A stretch of 28,076 nt of DNA, taken from positions 1 to 28,076 of the IMG/VR virus record IMGVR_UViG_3300020169_000083, one strand, 5' to 3'. This DNA is from a virus. The position numbers were made by a program, and so were the translations under genes. Of the stretch, positions 5,884 through 13,725 are shown piece after piece; within the stretch, counting starts at the first letter, position 1; every line of letters begins with the position of its first letter. The notes below the pieces were generated by a model, which ran no database searches, was not told where the DNA came from, and saw only the letters and a list, made by a program, of their open reading frames with translations.

Positions 5884-7085
5884 ATATTAAAAAATTGATG
5901 TGCTACAAGGCCATCATCTTTGTGCCAAATAAATGATTCAGCTGATTGTACATTCTTCACATATCCTTTCAAATTGTGCCATGCATCTGTTCCACTTAAT
6001 GATCGCATGAATCTGATGGTGCATCCTTTCTGTTCAGCAACAGATTGAAATTGGAATTGTTTCTTGTGATGTAAATGTCCAAGATGCCATTCATGGAATT
6101 TTGTATTGGCCCACAGATCTTTTTCTTCTGATGCCATAAGCAAAGGAAGTTCTGCAACCTTTTCATTGTTACCATGTGTCAATCCTATCAAATTTGTTCC
6201 GAACTTGAAATACTTTCTTGGTGTTGCATCATTGTTGACATTGACATTGTCATTGTTTCTGAACCATGATTGAATTGAATCACCAAGATAATATGATCTT
6301 TCAAAGTCATGATTTCCCTGAATGACCACCACTTCAACATCTGCAATCTGCATCAACTTTTCAATCCCTTCCACAATCAACTTTCTTCCATTTCTGAATG
6401 TTTTCATCCACCTTAAATCTTCATCTTGTGGTGTTAAATTTGTGGTGGTGTTTCTGTGATTGTCAGAATTGAAGAAATCTGATCCAATAGGGAACAGGAT
6501 TTTCTTTAGTTTATATGGCTGTGCTTTTGTGATCAGATCATCAATTGCATCATGGAATCTTTTTGATGCAATCTTTGTGTCATAATCTTCACCGGTTTCA
6601 CCATTCCAACATAGTTTTCCAAAGTGCAAATCAAATATGTTTATTTCAAGCATGTAATCACCACCCCTTGATGTCCTTTTTATGGCTTTAGGTTGATGAT
6701 TAATGAAGTCATGATGTAATTCATCAAGAATTCTTTTGCGTTCCTGTATCGCTTTATTTCTTATTAATGATGCTTTGACTTGAAATAGTTCTTCTGTGAC
6801 CATCCTGCCATCAATCTGTGCTGACACCTCCCATTTATTGATGTTGTATTTGTCAACGTGAAATGTATCAAGATCAACTTTTGCTGTGTCAAGTAATTGT
6901 TCCAAAGTTTTAATTCTTGAACTACTCTTTGAAACTACATTAAGGTGTTTCTTATTTTCAGATGTTTCAATCTTATCTGAAGACAACATGATCTTCAATA
7001 GATGCATCTGCTGTTCTTTTGACAGCTGTCTGAATTGCTTGATGTATGGAATCATAGATTGATCCCATCTTGGTCTAAACTGCAT
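5880..7085 (-). CDS. Calcineurin-like metallophosphoesterase
   Basis: This 401-aa protein has the five metal-binding blocks of the calcineurin-like fold in order: FDLHFG (DxH, 152-154), GSDFFNSD (201-208), GNHD (257-260), THGNN (303-307) and GHLHH (336-340). Two divalent metals are expected in the site. The first about 130 residues are helical and highly charged and have no counterpart in the minimal domain; they may bind DNA or a partner. Phage relatives are usually placed with SbcD/Mre11-like nucleases or simple phosphodiesterases; no SbcC/Rad50-like ATPase is encoded here. It sits between the lysis block and the early promoter and overlaps the upstream small membrane protein as TAATG. Confidence 0.88.
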   Translation of the reverse strand: MQFRPRWDQSMIPYIKQFRQLSKEQQMHLLKIMLSSDKIETSENKKHLNVVSKSSSRIKTLEQLLDTAKVDLDTFHVDKYNINKWEVSAQIDGRMVTEELFQVKASLIRNKAIQERKRILDELHHDFINHQPKAIKRTSRGGDYMLEINIFDLHFGKLCWNGETGEDYDTKIASKRFHDAIDDLITKAQPYKLKKILFPIGSDFFNSDNHRNTTTNLTPQDEDLRWMKTFRNGRKLIVEGIEKLMQIADVEVVVIQGNHDFERSYYLGDSIQSWFRNNDNVNVNNDATPRKYFKFGTNLIGLTHGNNEKVAELPLLMASEEKDLWANTKFHEWHLGHLHHKKQFQFQSVAEQKGCTIRFMRSLSGTDAWHNLKGYVKNVQSAESFIWHKDDGLVAHQFFNI

Positions 7086-7324
7086 TATCTACATTGACAG
7101 GATTTGCCTTCCAAGAATGACATGCACAAAGGAAGTAATGAAACAAATGTGAATACGACAACCATCCATGACATATCATTGTGTTGTAGGTGATCAGAAA
7201 TGACATAAACAAGAACACCACTTATTGTTCTTTTTGCTGACCATTTCTTGTTCTTATCACGCAATAAATCAGGAAGGATTTTGATTGCATTTTTTATGAT
7301 ATTATTCTTGATCATCAGATACAT
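7085..7324 (-). CDS. Small membrane protein in the lysis block, 79 aa
   Basis: The basic N-terminal half (NAIKILPDLLRDKNKKWSAK) precedes a first hydrophobic segment (TISGVLVYVISDHL) and a clear membrane helix (MSWMVVVFTFVSLLPLCMSF) near the C-terminus, followed by a short Cys-containing tail (GKSCQCR). Next to an M15 peptidase and other membrane peptides, it could be a second holin, pinholin or spanin-like component. The second ATG at 7315 is an equally good start (76 aa). Confidence 0.65.
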   Translation of the reverse strand: MYLMIKNNIIKNAIKILPDLLRDKNKKWSAKRTISGVLVYVISDHLQHNDMSWMVVVFTFVSLLPLCMSFLEGKSCQCR

Positions 7325-7472
7325 CTTTCACTTTGTCTTTGACAAAGAAATTTATGATGTCATCAACCCTTCCAAATATTCTAACAGCTTTTTCACTTTT
7401 TACATAGTTGAATACGACCTTTAAAAAAGCCATTAATCCAACTAAAATTTCCAAGAACATTCCGTTTTCCAT
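7302..7472 (-). CDS. Small membrane protein in the lysis block, 56 aa
   Basis: From the ATG at 7472 the protein reads MENGMFLEILVGLMAFLKVV, one N-terminal membrane helix, then a basic-amphipathic segment and an acidic end (KDVSDDQE). An upstream in-frame TTG would add 9 residues but lies inside the peptidase stop region, so ATG is preferred. It overlaps the next membrane protein. Holin-like or lysis-regulator function is inferred from location and topology. Confidence 0.6.
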   Translation of the reverse strand: MENGMFLEILVGLMAFLKVVFNYVKSEKAVRIFGRVDDIINFFVKDKVKDVSDDQE

Positions 7473-7486
7473 GATAATTGTTTTTA

Positions 7487-7846
7487 TTAATATGTCCAAA
7501 TGACATCCTGTGGTTTTGATTCATCAACATCAGCATGAATGAAATTCTTTGCAATTCCTATTCTTGTGAATCCTGCTAACATCAACCCATCTAATATATG
7601 AAATCTTTTAACGCTATCAACACAATAGATGTCAATTGCAAGACCTTTCAAATGACTTGAATTTATTGATCCATTGACCTTTGAATTATGTTCTTTTGAT
7701 CTCCATGAAGATGTGATCTTGAATGATGTGTTTGAAAATTCCCTTGCAAGATCAAGTTTTTTCAATAGGTCTTTGGACATCTTATCAAAGCATATTTCAC
7801 CATCACAAACAAATTCTTTTTTACTAAAATATTTTAGCTTATTCAT
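7487..7846 (-). CDS. M15-family peptidoglycan peptidase (endolysin)
   Basis: The 119-aa protein matches a single peptidase M15 domain (M15_3 / D,D-carboxypeptidase type). The zinc signature SHLKGLAID (64-72) supplies His65 and Asp72, and HAD (104-106) supplies the third ligand. An upstream SSWRS (46-50) is the conserved Arg-containing loop. Such enzymes cut peptide crosslinks of the cell wall. There is no signal peptide, so it needs a holin for release; a 49-aa membrane peptide lies directly upstream and overlaps its start by 8 bases. It could alternatively act in the virion, but the lysis-block setting favours an endolysin. Confidence 0.9.
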   Translation of the reverse strand: MNKLKYFSKKEFVCDGEICFDKMSKDLLKKLDLAREFSNTSFKITSSWRSKEHNSKVNGSINSSHLKGLAIDIYCVDSVKRFHILDGLMLAGFTRIGIAKNFIHADVDESKPQDVIWTY

Positions 7847-7988
7847 GTCGTATCTTTTTGATGTTGTAAACCAATACAGAAAACAAGACTAATATAGTCA
7901 ATACACTTTCTATTTGTGTCAATGACATTCCTAATGCAAATACATTAACTGAATTAAATCCTATCAATTCACTTACCTTGTTTCCCAT
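7839..7988 (-). CDS. Holin-like membrane peptide, 49 aa
   Basis: The ATG at 7988 opens a 49-codon frame ending TAA at 7839, overlapping the start of the M15 peptidase by 8 bases. The peptide has a polar N-terminus (MGNKVSELIGFNSVNVFALG), one membrane helix (VLTILVLFSVLVY) and a basic C-terminus (NIKKIRHE). Overlap with the endolysin and single-helix topology fit a small holin. Confidence 0.65.
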   Translation of the reverse strand: MGNKVSELIGFNSVNVFALGMSLTQIESVLTILVLFSVLVYNIKKIRHE

Positions 7989-8073
7989 TTCTTTTTTTCA
8001 AATACAATTCAAGCAATTTTTTATTCAATTGCTTTACTTGATCATTATTTAAACAACCTTTTTTTCTACCCAC
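7969..8073 (-). CDS. Very small basic protein, 34 aa (GTG start)
   Basis: A frame starting GTG at 8073, just inside the end of the connector gene, runs 34 codons to TGA at 7971-7969 and overlaps the holin-like start by 20 bases. It is rich in Lys, Asn and Leu (GRKKGCLNNDQVKQLNKKLL). It fills an otherwise empty 77-base stretch in a gapless operon and has coupled ends, which argues for a real gene; the length and non-ATG start argue against. Confidence 0.4.
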   Translation of the reverse strand: MGRKKGCLNNDQVKQLNKKLLELYLKKRNGKQGK

Positions 8074-8626
8074 AACAATTCCAATCTTTTAATCTGTTGC
8101 TTCTTCCACTTCCGGATATTGTCAATCCACCTTCTGAATATGTCTGTGTTTCAGGAAATATATCTGCACCACTATTTGAATTATATTCAGAATATTGTGA
8201 TCCATTGTTCTGAAGATATTCAATTAATCTTTCTGAATAAAATTGTGCATTTGTTCTTTCAATTGCTATCATGCTTTGAACATCAGTCAATGAAGATGGT
8301 GTGATTGATTCAACATTCCTTGATCCAATTGTTCCATTTGCAATCTTCTGATTCAAATAAGGATAGTAATGCACCAATGTCCATTTCAATGTTGTCATTT
8401 GGACATAATCATTCAACAGGGTTTCATAGATTCCTGATATTGTTCCACCTTGTATTTTAGTCTTTAGTGCATTATACAAGTCTGTACCTAATAATGGTTG
8501 AATCTGTGAATCCTGTGCTTGGATAATTGATGGAAGTATATCTTTTGAATCAACAGATCCATCAATGTGTGAATATGCTTTCACATAATCTTCATTTATA
8601 AAAATGATTTGTGGTGTTAATGCCAT
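8066..8626 (-). CDS. Head-tail connector-like protein (DUF6712-like)
   Basis: A 186-aa protein with the build of phage head-tail adaptors: an opening MALTPQIIFINEDYV, a helix pair around DILPSIIQAQDSQIQPLLGT and ALKTKI, then a long helical region (IYETLLNDYVQMTTLKWTLV), and a Ser/Gly-rich tail with CC near the end. Bacteroidota phages have proteins of this kind directly after the portal, as here (3-bp spacing). It probably docks on the portal ring. The family number is from memory; the assignment as connector is better supported than the number. Confidence 0.75.
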   Translation of the reverse strand: MALTPQIIFINEDYVKAYSHIDGSVDSKDILPSIIQAQDSQIQPLLGTDLYNALKTKIQGGTISGIYETLLNDYVQMTTLKWTLVHYYPYLNQKIANGTIGSRNVESITPSSLTDVQSMIAIERTNAQFYSERLIEYLQNNGSQYSEYNSNSGADIFPETQTYSEGGLTISGSGRSNRLKDWNCCG

Positions 8627-8628
8627 AA

Positions 8629-10710
8629 TTAATCTTTTTTAAATGGTGGGTTCAATTTTCCGTAGTTAGGCATGTCGTATGGTGCAATGGCCTCTGTTCC
8701 TTTCTGTTTTATGAATGGATTATTTCCTACTCTTACTTCATTTTTCAATCCGTCTGAAGGCATGAATGTTCCATCCGGACTTCGCTTCCTGAAATATATT
8801 CTTCTTAACCATCCATGTCTGCAATAACACCCACCTTTATATTCAAATAAATCATATTTTGATGATCCTTTTTTTGCAAATTGTCCATTGATGCTTTCAT
8901 CAGACATTTTATTTATGTCTTCAAGCCTCCATTCAAGGCCCTGTCTTGACCATGCCATCATCATTTCACAGAATTCCCTTGACTTATTGCCATTTTCATT
9001 TGGTGTGTTATTCACCTTTGAATAATAATACCTTACTTTATAAAGACCGGTGTCACCTTCGCTTGATTTTTGATCAGGATCTGCCATTGATTTTGTAGGC
9101 ATTTTATTGACAGCAAAATTCTGAAGATTATCTTCAATTTGATTTATTGTTTTTAAATCAGAATTTTCATCACCTTCATCAGCTAATAAACCCCATGCAG
9201 ATTCATCATTTTTTTCTGCATAACCTTCTAATTTTGAAAGAAAATAAGACCCTAATTCATCAGACAGATATGGTCTATCATCCTTTTTTTTTTTGGATAT
9301 TTTAGAAAGCAATTGTTCTGTGTCTTTACTAAAGAACCCTTTTGCAACTTCTTCCGGCAACTGAAGGAACTGAACCAAGAACACAATTGCCTGTGCTTCA
9401 TTCAAGACACCTTCCTGAACCTTTGCAACAATATCAATTGCTGAACTAATCTGTGCGCCATTATATGATGCGTCAACCTTTTCAACATCTTCAACCATGC
9501 CATCAGCTTCTTCACTTATTGTTGCATCTGCATTTGGAATCACTTCTGTTGCAACTTCTTCATTGATTGTTTCAGCTTCTGTGTCTGCAAATTCTGTTTT
9601 GAAAAGATCAAATGGTTTGAAATATAAATTTAAAGAAATACCACTTTCAGCCATTAATACTTTTAATGCGTCAATAATAACATCCCTGAATGGTTCAATG
9701 ATTGTCTGTTCAAACAATGCTGATGCTGTCTGAAGTTCTTCAGCATTATTTCCCAATCCACCGGAATCAATTACACCAAATAATCTTGGCGAAACAACTC
9801 TGTGACTGATCATCACTTTCTTTGTGATTTCTTCTGAAAGGAATTGATATTGTTTATCTGCATCAGACAATGGAACAGGTGTGATTTCAGGTGTTGTATC
9901 TCTACCATCTGAAAATGTACAAAGAAATTTACCTGCATTTGTAGATCCTGCAAGTTCTTCTTCAATGGTTCTTTTTATTTCTTCACGTTTCTGTCTTGGT
10001 GGAATACCATTTGCAAAGTTGATTACAAATGAAGGTGCTAATCCTTTTTCAATTTGTGACAAATGGAATTGTGAAACATTCTTATCAAGTTCAATGTAAT
10101 TCCATGCACCAATGTAATCAGGTTTTGGGTAATAATAAGATCCAACAGAATTCATCTTGACACATAATACTTGTGTCGGATAAACTGATTTTGCTTTTGG
10201 ATCAAATGATTTTAATTCTGTGTATTTTGCCCTACTTCCGGCTGACCAATCTTGTGAATAATAATACCAATCAACATCACCTTCTTCATCAACATGGCCT
10301 GACCTTATTGTTTCATAAGGTAAAACCTCCATGTCAACAACTTCAGATCTGTCAAGACTATATGTAAAAGATATATAAAACCCTCCATGAAGCTTCAAAT
10401 CCATACACATCAATTGAATGTCATTCTTACCGATCTTTTTGTTTATCAGCTTATTGAATTTCACCCAATCTTCGGCATGTCTTTCTTTGTTGTCTGCATC
10501 AATTCCCCCTCCATATATCCATGATGATATTGAATTTACAAGTGCATTGTGTGTGGCTGAATTTTGATACAAGTCAATGGTGTGTTGTGGAAATAGATTG
10601 TCAATTCCATACCATATGAAATCTGATCCCCTCTTTGCAAATTCTGATGAATCAGTCAATGCATAGGAAGAACCCATTGCACCAAAATTAAATGTGTCTT
10701 TTTTAGCCAT
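8629..10710 (-). CDS. Portal protein with C-terminal extension
   Basis: The 693-aa product has a portal core over roughly residues 1-470. It includes a clip/stem-like region (ALAPSFVINF-type segment, then a long REEIKRTIEEELAGS helix), SPRLFGVIDSGGLGNNAEEL (the conserved region after the stem) and TIIEPFRDVIIDALKVLM. A Lys run (SKKKKDD, near 474-478) follows, then an extra domain with SREFCEMMMAWSRQG and YKGGCYCRHGWLRRI, a Cys/His/Trp cluster also seen fused or next to portals in Bacteroidota phages and recalling MuF-like minor head proteins. The ATG at 10710 is preferred to an upstream TTG at 10737. An A11 run lies exactly between core and extension. Confidence 0.88.
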   Translation of the reverse strand: MAKKDTFNFGAMGSSYALTDSSEFAKRGSDFIWYGIDNLFPQHTIDLYQNSATHNALVNSISSWIYGGGIDADNKERHAEDWVKFNKLINKKIGKNDIQLMCMDLKLHGGFYISFTYSLDRSEVVDMEVLPYETIRSGHVDEEGDVDWYYYSQDWSAGSRAKYTELKSFDPKAKSVYPTQVLCVKMNSVGSYYYPKPDYIGAWNYIELDKNVSQFHLSQIEKGLAPSFVINFANGIPPRQKREEIKRTIEEELAGSTNAGKFLCTFSDGRDTTPEITPVPLSDADKQYQFLSEEITKKVMISHRVVSPRLFGVIDSGGLGNNAEELQTASALFEQTIIEPFRDVIIDALKVLMAESGISLNLYFKPFDLFKTEFADTEAETINEEVATEVIPNADATISEEADGMVEDVEKVDASYNGAQISSAIDIVAKVQEGVLNEAQAIVFLVQFLQLPEEVAKGFFSKDTEQLLSKISKKKKDDRPYLSDELGSYFLSKLEGYAEKNDESAWGLLADEGDENSDLKTINQIEDNLQNFAVNKMPTKSMADPDQKSSEGDTGLYKVRYYYSKVNNTPNENGNKSREFCEMMMAWSRQGLEWRLEDINKMSDESINGQFAKKGSSKYDLFEYKGGCYCRHGWLRRIYFRKRSPDGTFMPSDGLKNEVRVGNNPFIKQKGTEAIAPYDMPNYGKLNPPFKKD
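9283..9294 (-). other. A11 slippery run between portal core and extension
   Basis: The coding strand has eleven A's followed by G, read as AAA AAA AAA AAG. This contains A_AAA_AAG in the reading frame, the strongest bacterial -1 frameshift heptamer. After a -1 shift the next codons are GGA then TGA, ending the protein at residue 477, where a normal portal would end. Transcriptional slippage in such a run would give the same kind of truncation. Confidence 0.5.
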
Positions 10711-11200
10711 TGTATGATATTGTTGCAGGAATGTCAACTTGTGTCACCCCTGATTGTGAATTTTGATAATGATCATTTACAAAGTTGTCATTGTGAACCA
10801 ATGCCATTCCCCTGTTTACTTCCAATGTGATCAGCTGTGAATCAGAAGATGTTGCACCATATGATCCATAAAATACTTTGTAATCATATAAACCTTCAGA
10901 TGTCAAATTCAAGTGAAATGTTTGTGTTATATCATCTAAATAAAGAAAGAATTGTTTTGATCTTGGGAAATTATCTTCTGCATATATTTCACCAAGTTGA
11001 CTAAAGTATTTTTTCTGTGTTGCCTGTTCAATCAATTCAACATAGTATGTTGCAAATGCTGTGTTCATGTTTGAATTTGGTGTGTATTGTGCATTTGGTG
11101 ACAATACATCCGTGCAATTTATAGATGATGAAACCCTTGTTGAATACACATCAATTGAAAACAAATTCTGAACCCCATTAGAAGATCTTAAATGCAACAT
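10703..11200 (-). CDS. Putative virion protein, 165 aa
   Basis: The protein is strand-rich with many Ser/Thr/Asn and a motif FSQLGEIYAEDNFPRSKQFF followed by LYLDDITQTFHLNLTSEGLY, which resembles small beta-sandwich structural proteins of Bacteroidota phages. It lies between tail-tube and portal genes and overlaps the portal start by 8 bases (ATGGCTAA). An in-frame AAGGAGG sits just upstream of its ATG, rare in this genome. I cannot assign a precise virion position. Confidence 0.7.
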   Translation of the reverse strand: MLHLRSSNGVQNLFSIDVYSTRVSSSINCTDVLSPNAQYTPNSNMNTAFATYYVELIEQATQKKYFSQLGEIYAEDNFPRSKQFFLYLDDITQTFHLNLTSEGLYDYKVFYGSYGATSSDSQLITLEVNRGMALVHNDNFVNDHYQNSQSGVTQVDIPATISYNG

Positions 11201-11201
11201 C

Positions 11202-11363
11202 TTAATCCTCCTTTTTAGATTTCTTTTTCTTTATTTCTTCAAACAATTGTGGTTGTTCAATTTGCAAAGCTTTGAATTTTTTTTCATCCATTACTTCTGA
11301 TAAAAGAATTTTATTTCCTTTATTGTGAAGGATGCAACCAATGTATTTTTGTTTCAGCTTCAT
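11202..11363 (-). CDS. Small Lys-rich protein in the virion block, 53 aa
   Basis: The ATG at 11363 opens a 53-codon frame ending TAA two bases before the next ATG. The N-terminal half (MKLKQKYIGCILHNKGNKIL) reads as a compact strand pair, the rest is charged helix ending in KKKKSKKED. It fills most of the gap between tail tube and the 165-aa gene and shares their strand and tight spacing. Function unknown; a small neck or tail accessory is possible. Confidence 0.65.
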   Translation of the reverse strand: MKLKQKYIGCILHNKGNKILLSEVMDEKKFKALQIEQPQLFEEIKKKKSKKED

Positions 11364-11377
11364 AATATAAATTTAAT

Positions 11378-11415
11378 AAAAAAAGGATGATGAAATACCT
11401 CCATCACCCCTTTTT
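11378..11415 (-). terminator. Intrinsic terminator after the tail-tube gene
   Basis: On the minus strand, AAAAAGG..TGATG pairs with CATCA.CCTTTTT across a 9-base loop, and the stem's 3' arm ends in a run of seven T's. A small internal mismatch interrupts the stem. The A/T symmetry makes it potentially active both ways. It lies just below the tail-tube stop and would lower expression of portal-side genes relative to capsid and tail tube. Confidence 0.6.
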
Positions 11416-11439
11416 CGTATCAACCAAAAAAACTAATCT

Positions 11440-12033
11440 TTAAACCTGTGCTGTGTCATATTGTTCTGCTGACAATGTCAACTGACTTGAAAATGAAGTG
11501 AATGGACTTGCTGTTGAAAGATTAAATGCCGGAACAGGCTCTGCACCTGTCATGTTTACTACATATCCAACATAATCACCAAACGCAACATCACCACCAT
11601 GTGCGTATGTTCCACCTGTTACTTCAACACCATTTTCCAATCCAACCAAATAATAAACTCCATTATTGTCAAGAACTATCATTTGCCATAAACCTTCAAC
11701 AATGTTTTGCATTCTTGCCCATGATTCTTCAGATTCATGTGACAACTGAAATTCAAATTCTGATTGATATGCAACTGCTCCACCTTTACCGGTCAAAATA
11801 GTTTGATTAAAGGAAGATGATTGTCTATCAAGATCAAATTCAAACATTGTCAATGCATTTGTGTCTGCTGTTGTCAATGCTGTTACTGCACCAATATTTA
11901 CTCCATTTGTTGATGTGGTGACACCTGTCAGCCTTGCTGCATCATAATAGTTTGCCAAATATATCTTTTTGATACCTCCGACTTGACCACCACAAAAATA
12001 GCCTCTACCACTTGTTATTGTACATCCTGCCAT
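11440..12033 (-). CDS. Major tail tube protein
   Basis: A 197-aa protein with the typical course of Bacteroidota phage tail tube proteins: a Cys/Gly-rich N-terminus, VGGIKKIYLANY, an alternating strand region with FEFDLDRQSSSFNQTI, FEFQLSHESEESW, then WQMIVLDNNGVYYLVGLENG and VTGGTYAHGGDVAFGDYVGY, ending with a short Ser/Thr tail. The VGLENG-VTGG element is a strong family signal. It follows the major capsid gene, and a strong hairpin precedes it. Confidence 0.82.
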   Translation of the reverse strand: MAGCTITSGRGYFCGGQVGGIKKIYLANYYDAARLTGVTTSTNGVNIGAVTALTTADTNALTMFEFDLDRQSSSFNQTILTGKGGAVAYQSEFEFQLSHESEESWARMQNIVEGLWQMIVLDNNGVYYLVGLENGVEVTGGTYAHGGDVAFGDYVGYVVNMTGAEPVPAFNLSTASPFTSFSSQLTLSAEQYDTAQV

Positions 12034-12062
12034 TACTACTTATTTTATTTTGTTAATGAATG

Positions 12063-12088
12063 GAAGGTGATCAATCAAGACCACCTTC
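12063..12088 (-). other. Strong hairpin between capsid and tail-tube genes
   Basis: Arms GAAGGTGGTC and GATCACCTTC form a 10-bp stem with one G-U wobble and a 6-base loop. No T run follows it, so it is not a standard terminator. It may stabilise the 3' end of processed capsid mRNA, or pause polymerase. It sits 12 bases below the capsid stop codon. Confidence 0.6.
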
Positions 12089-12100
12089 ATATTCAATTAT

Positions 12101-13045
12101 TTATGCGTCATTCTTAAACCAAACAACATCAGCCACAACACCGATTGCACAGCCAATTCCGAATCGCATAGTGATTCTGTAATTATCTGATCCATCCAAT
12201 GGTGTCATGTCAATTGCCTGTGCTAATGAATCGGAATCAGCTGTTCCGATACCAACAAACAAATTGTTCTTGTTTCCAAGACACGCTTCACCGATTTTGA
12301 TTCCCGGTGCTGACACTAACTTATACCCTAAAAATTTGGTTTGTGGTGCGTTTGCAACAGCTGAATTGTAACCATCACCTGTCTGACCAACAGCGAGGTT
12401 GTATGCTGAAATGGTCGCAGGATTCACAAATATGTTTGTATTCTCATAGTCACCAACTAAACCATCGGGCATTGCATTGATGATTTCTTGCAATCCTGCA
12501 ATAACTGATCCTTGATTTGCAATGTTGTTTGCCAATTCAGTTGCACCTGCTGTGTTACCTGATAATTGTTTGAATCCGTTAAAAGCTGTATAACCGGATG
12601 CTGTTGCATTACCCATCCAAATGTTGTTTTCAATATCTGCCTGTACAAATTTAGCAACATATAAAAGAATTGCGTCAGCATAGTCATCAGGGACACCTGA
12701 ATTAATGCTGTATGCATCACCTTGCCACCATGTCTTGAATTGTGACTTACAAAGTTGAAGATTTACCATTTGATCAGTAATGTCCAAAGATGCTTCAGTC
12801 AAGGTTGTTGTTGCTGTTGTATCAAAGTCACATGCTCCTGCCTTGATCAATGCGCCTGCTCCTGCTCCAAATGCCATCACCGGAATGATTGCTTTGTATC
12901 TAATACCATCTAATAGTGTTACATTCCCACCATGTAATGTAGGTGCTGATATTACAGCTGCGTGTACGTATGGTAGTGCTAATTCACCGGCATAAGTAGA
13001 TGTCGGTGTTGGGTTTGCGAAATTGTGTTGTTTATTATCAGCCAT
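12101..13045 (-). CDS. Major capsid protein (HK97-like fold)
   Basis: The 314-aa protein follows protease and scaffold genes in the standard order. It has an Ala/Thr/Gly-rich strand region around residues 25-90, a long central helix segment (YADAILLYVAKFVQADIENN), NIFVNPATISAYNLAVGQ typical of the A-domain, and a strand-rich end (YRITMRFGIGCAIGVVADVV). Leader residues are Asn/Pro/Thr-rich and may be trimmed by the XkdF-like protease. It starts 1 base after the scaffold stop. Choice of fold is by order and pattern, not a catalytic motif. Confidence 0.85.
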   Translation of the reverse strand: MADNKQHNFANPTPTSTYAGELALPYVHAAVISAPTLHGGNVTLLDGIRYKAIIPVMAFGAGAGALIKAGACDFDTTATTTLTEASLDITDQMVNLQLCKSQFKTWWQGDAYSINSGVPDDYADAILLYVAKFVQADIENNIWMGNATASGYTAFNGFKQLSGNTAGATELANNIANQGSVIAGLQEIINAMPDGLVGDYENTNIFVNPATISAYNLAVGQTGDGYNSAVANAPQTKFLGYKLVSAPGIKIGEACLGNKNNLFVGIGTADSDSLAQAIDMTPLDGSDNYRITMRFGIGCAIGVVADVVWFKNDA

Positions 13046-13046
13046 T

Positions 13047-13685
13047 TTATTTGTTTTTAGCTTTGTTAAAAATTGCGAATATACGTTCGTCTTGTGATAA
13101 ATCCTTCTTCACCTCACCAACCTTTGGTGCATTTGGTGTATGTTTAAATGTTTTTTGTGCTGACATCTTCTTTACACCATCAAGTTCTTTGCTGTGTGCT
13201 TCTGTCATTTCAGCTATCTTTTCAGCAATCTGCAATTCAATTGCTTCTGTGATCATCTTACCAAGTTCAAATCCATCAGCTTTTGTCATGTAGCTTGAAA
13301 GATCAACACCTTCAGATTTCACATCTTCTTCTTCTTTTGATGCCTCAACTTCTTCTGTTGCTTCTTCAACAACTTCAGATGAAAGATCTTCTTCAACTGC
13401 ATCTTCAGATGCTTCAGGTGATTTCAAAGTAGTGATTTCACCATCAACAACTTCAATGACTGCACCATCTTGCAATTCATATGTTCCTGTTGGAAGTGAC
13501 ATTCTTTCATCATCTTCACCTACTACGAATACAACTGAACCTTCTTCAAATCTATCTGAATCAGTTTTGATTGTTGTACCATCAACAAGGAATGCTTCAG
13601 CCATCATTTTTGTTTCTTCCTGTACTTCTGAAAGTTCTTCTTTGAATCCAAGTAGATCTTTCATTTGCTTGTAAATATTTTCCAT
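13047..13685 (-). CDS. Capsid scaffold-like protein
   Basis: This 212-aa protein is acidic and low-complexity in the middle (VEEDLSSEVVEEATEEVEAS), with a helical C-terminal region (GKMITEAIELQIAEKIAEMT) and a basic tail (FAIFNKAKNK), as usual for scaffolds that bind the inner face of the capsid. A small N-terminal strand motif (GSVVFVVGEDDERMSLPTGT) precedes it. It sits between protease and major capsid protein. Confidence 0.78.
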   Translation of the reverse strand: MENIYKQMKDLLGFKEELSEVQEETKMMAEAFLVDGTTIKTDSDRFEEGSVVFVVGEDDERMSLPTGTYELQDGAVIEVVDGEITTLKSPEASEDAVEEDLSSEVVEEATEEVEASKEEEDVKSEGVDLSSYMTKADGFELGKMITEAIELQIAEKIAEMTEAHSKELDGVKKMSAQKTFKHTPNAPKVGEVKKDLSQDERIFAIFNKAKNK

Positions 13686-13725
13686 CTGTTTTGAAAAGTT
13701 AGATTTTTCTAATAGTTAAAAGATT

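Noticed and set aside
11268-11276. A8 run in the 53-aa gene as a frameshift site
   Set aside because: Other frames close quickly without a plausible alternative product, so there is no sign of programmed use.
12457-12720. 87-aa minus-strand frame within the major capsid gene
   Set aside because: Out-of-frame shadow rich in Met, Gln and His with no start signal, inside the capsid coding sequence.
13686-13725. Short palindrome TTAGA/TCTAA before the scaffold gene
   Set aside because: Five A/T-rich pairs around a 4-base loop are expected by chance in such AT-rich DNA, and no T run follows.
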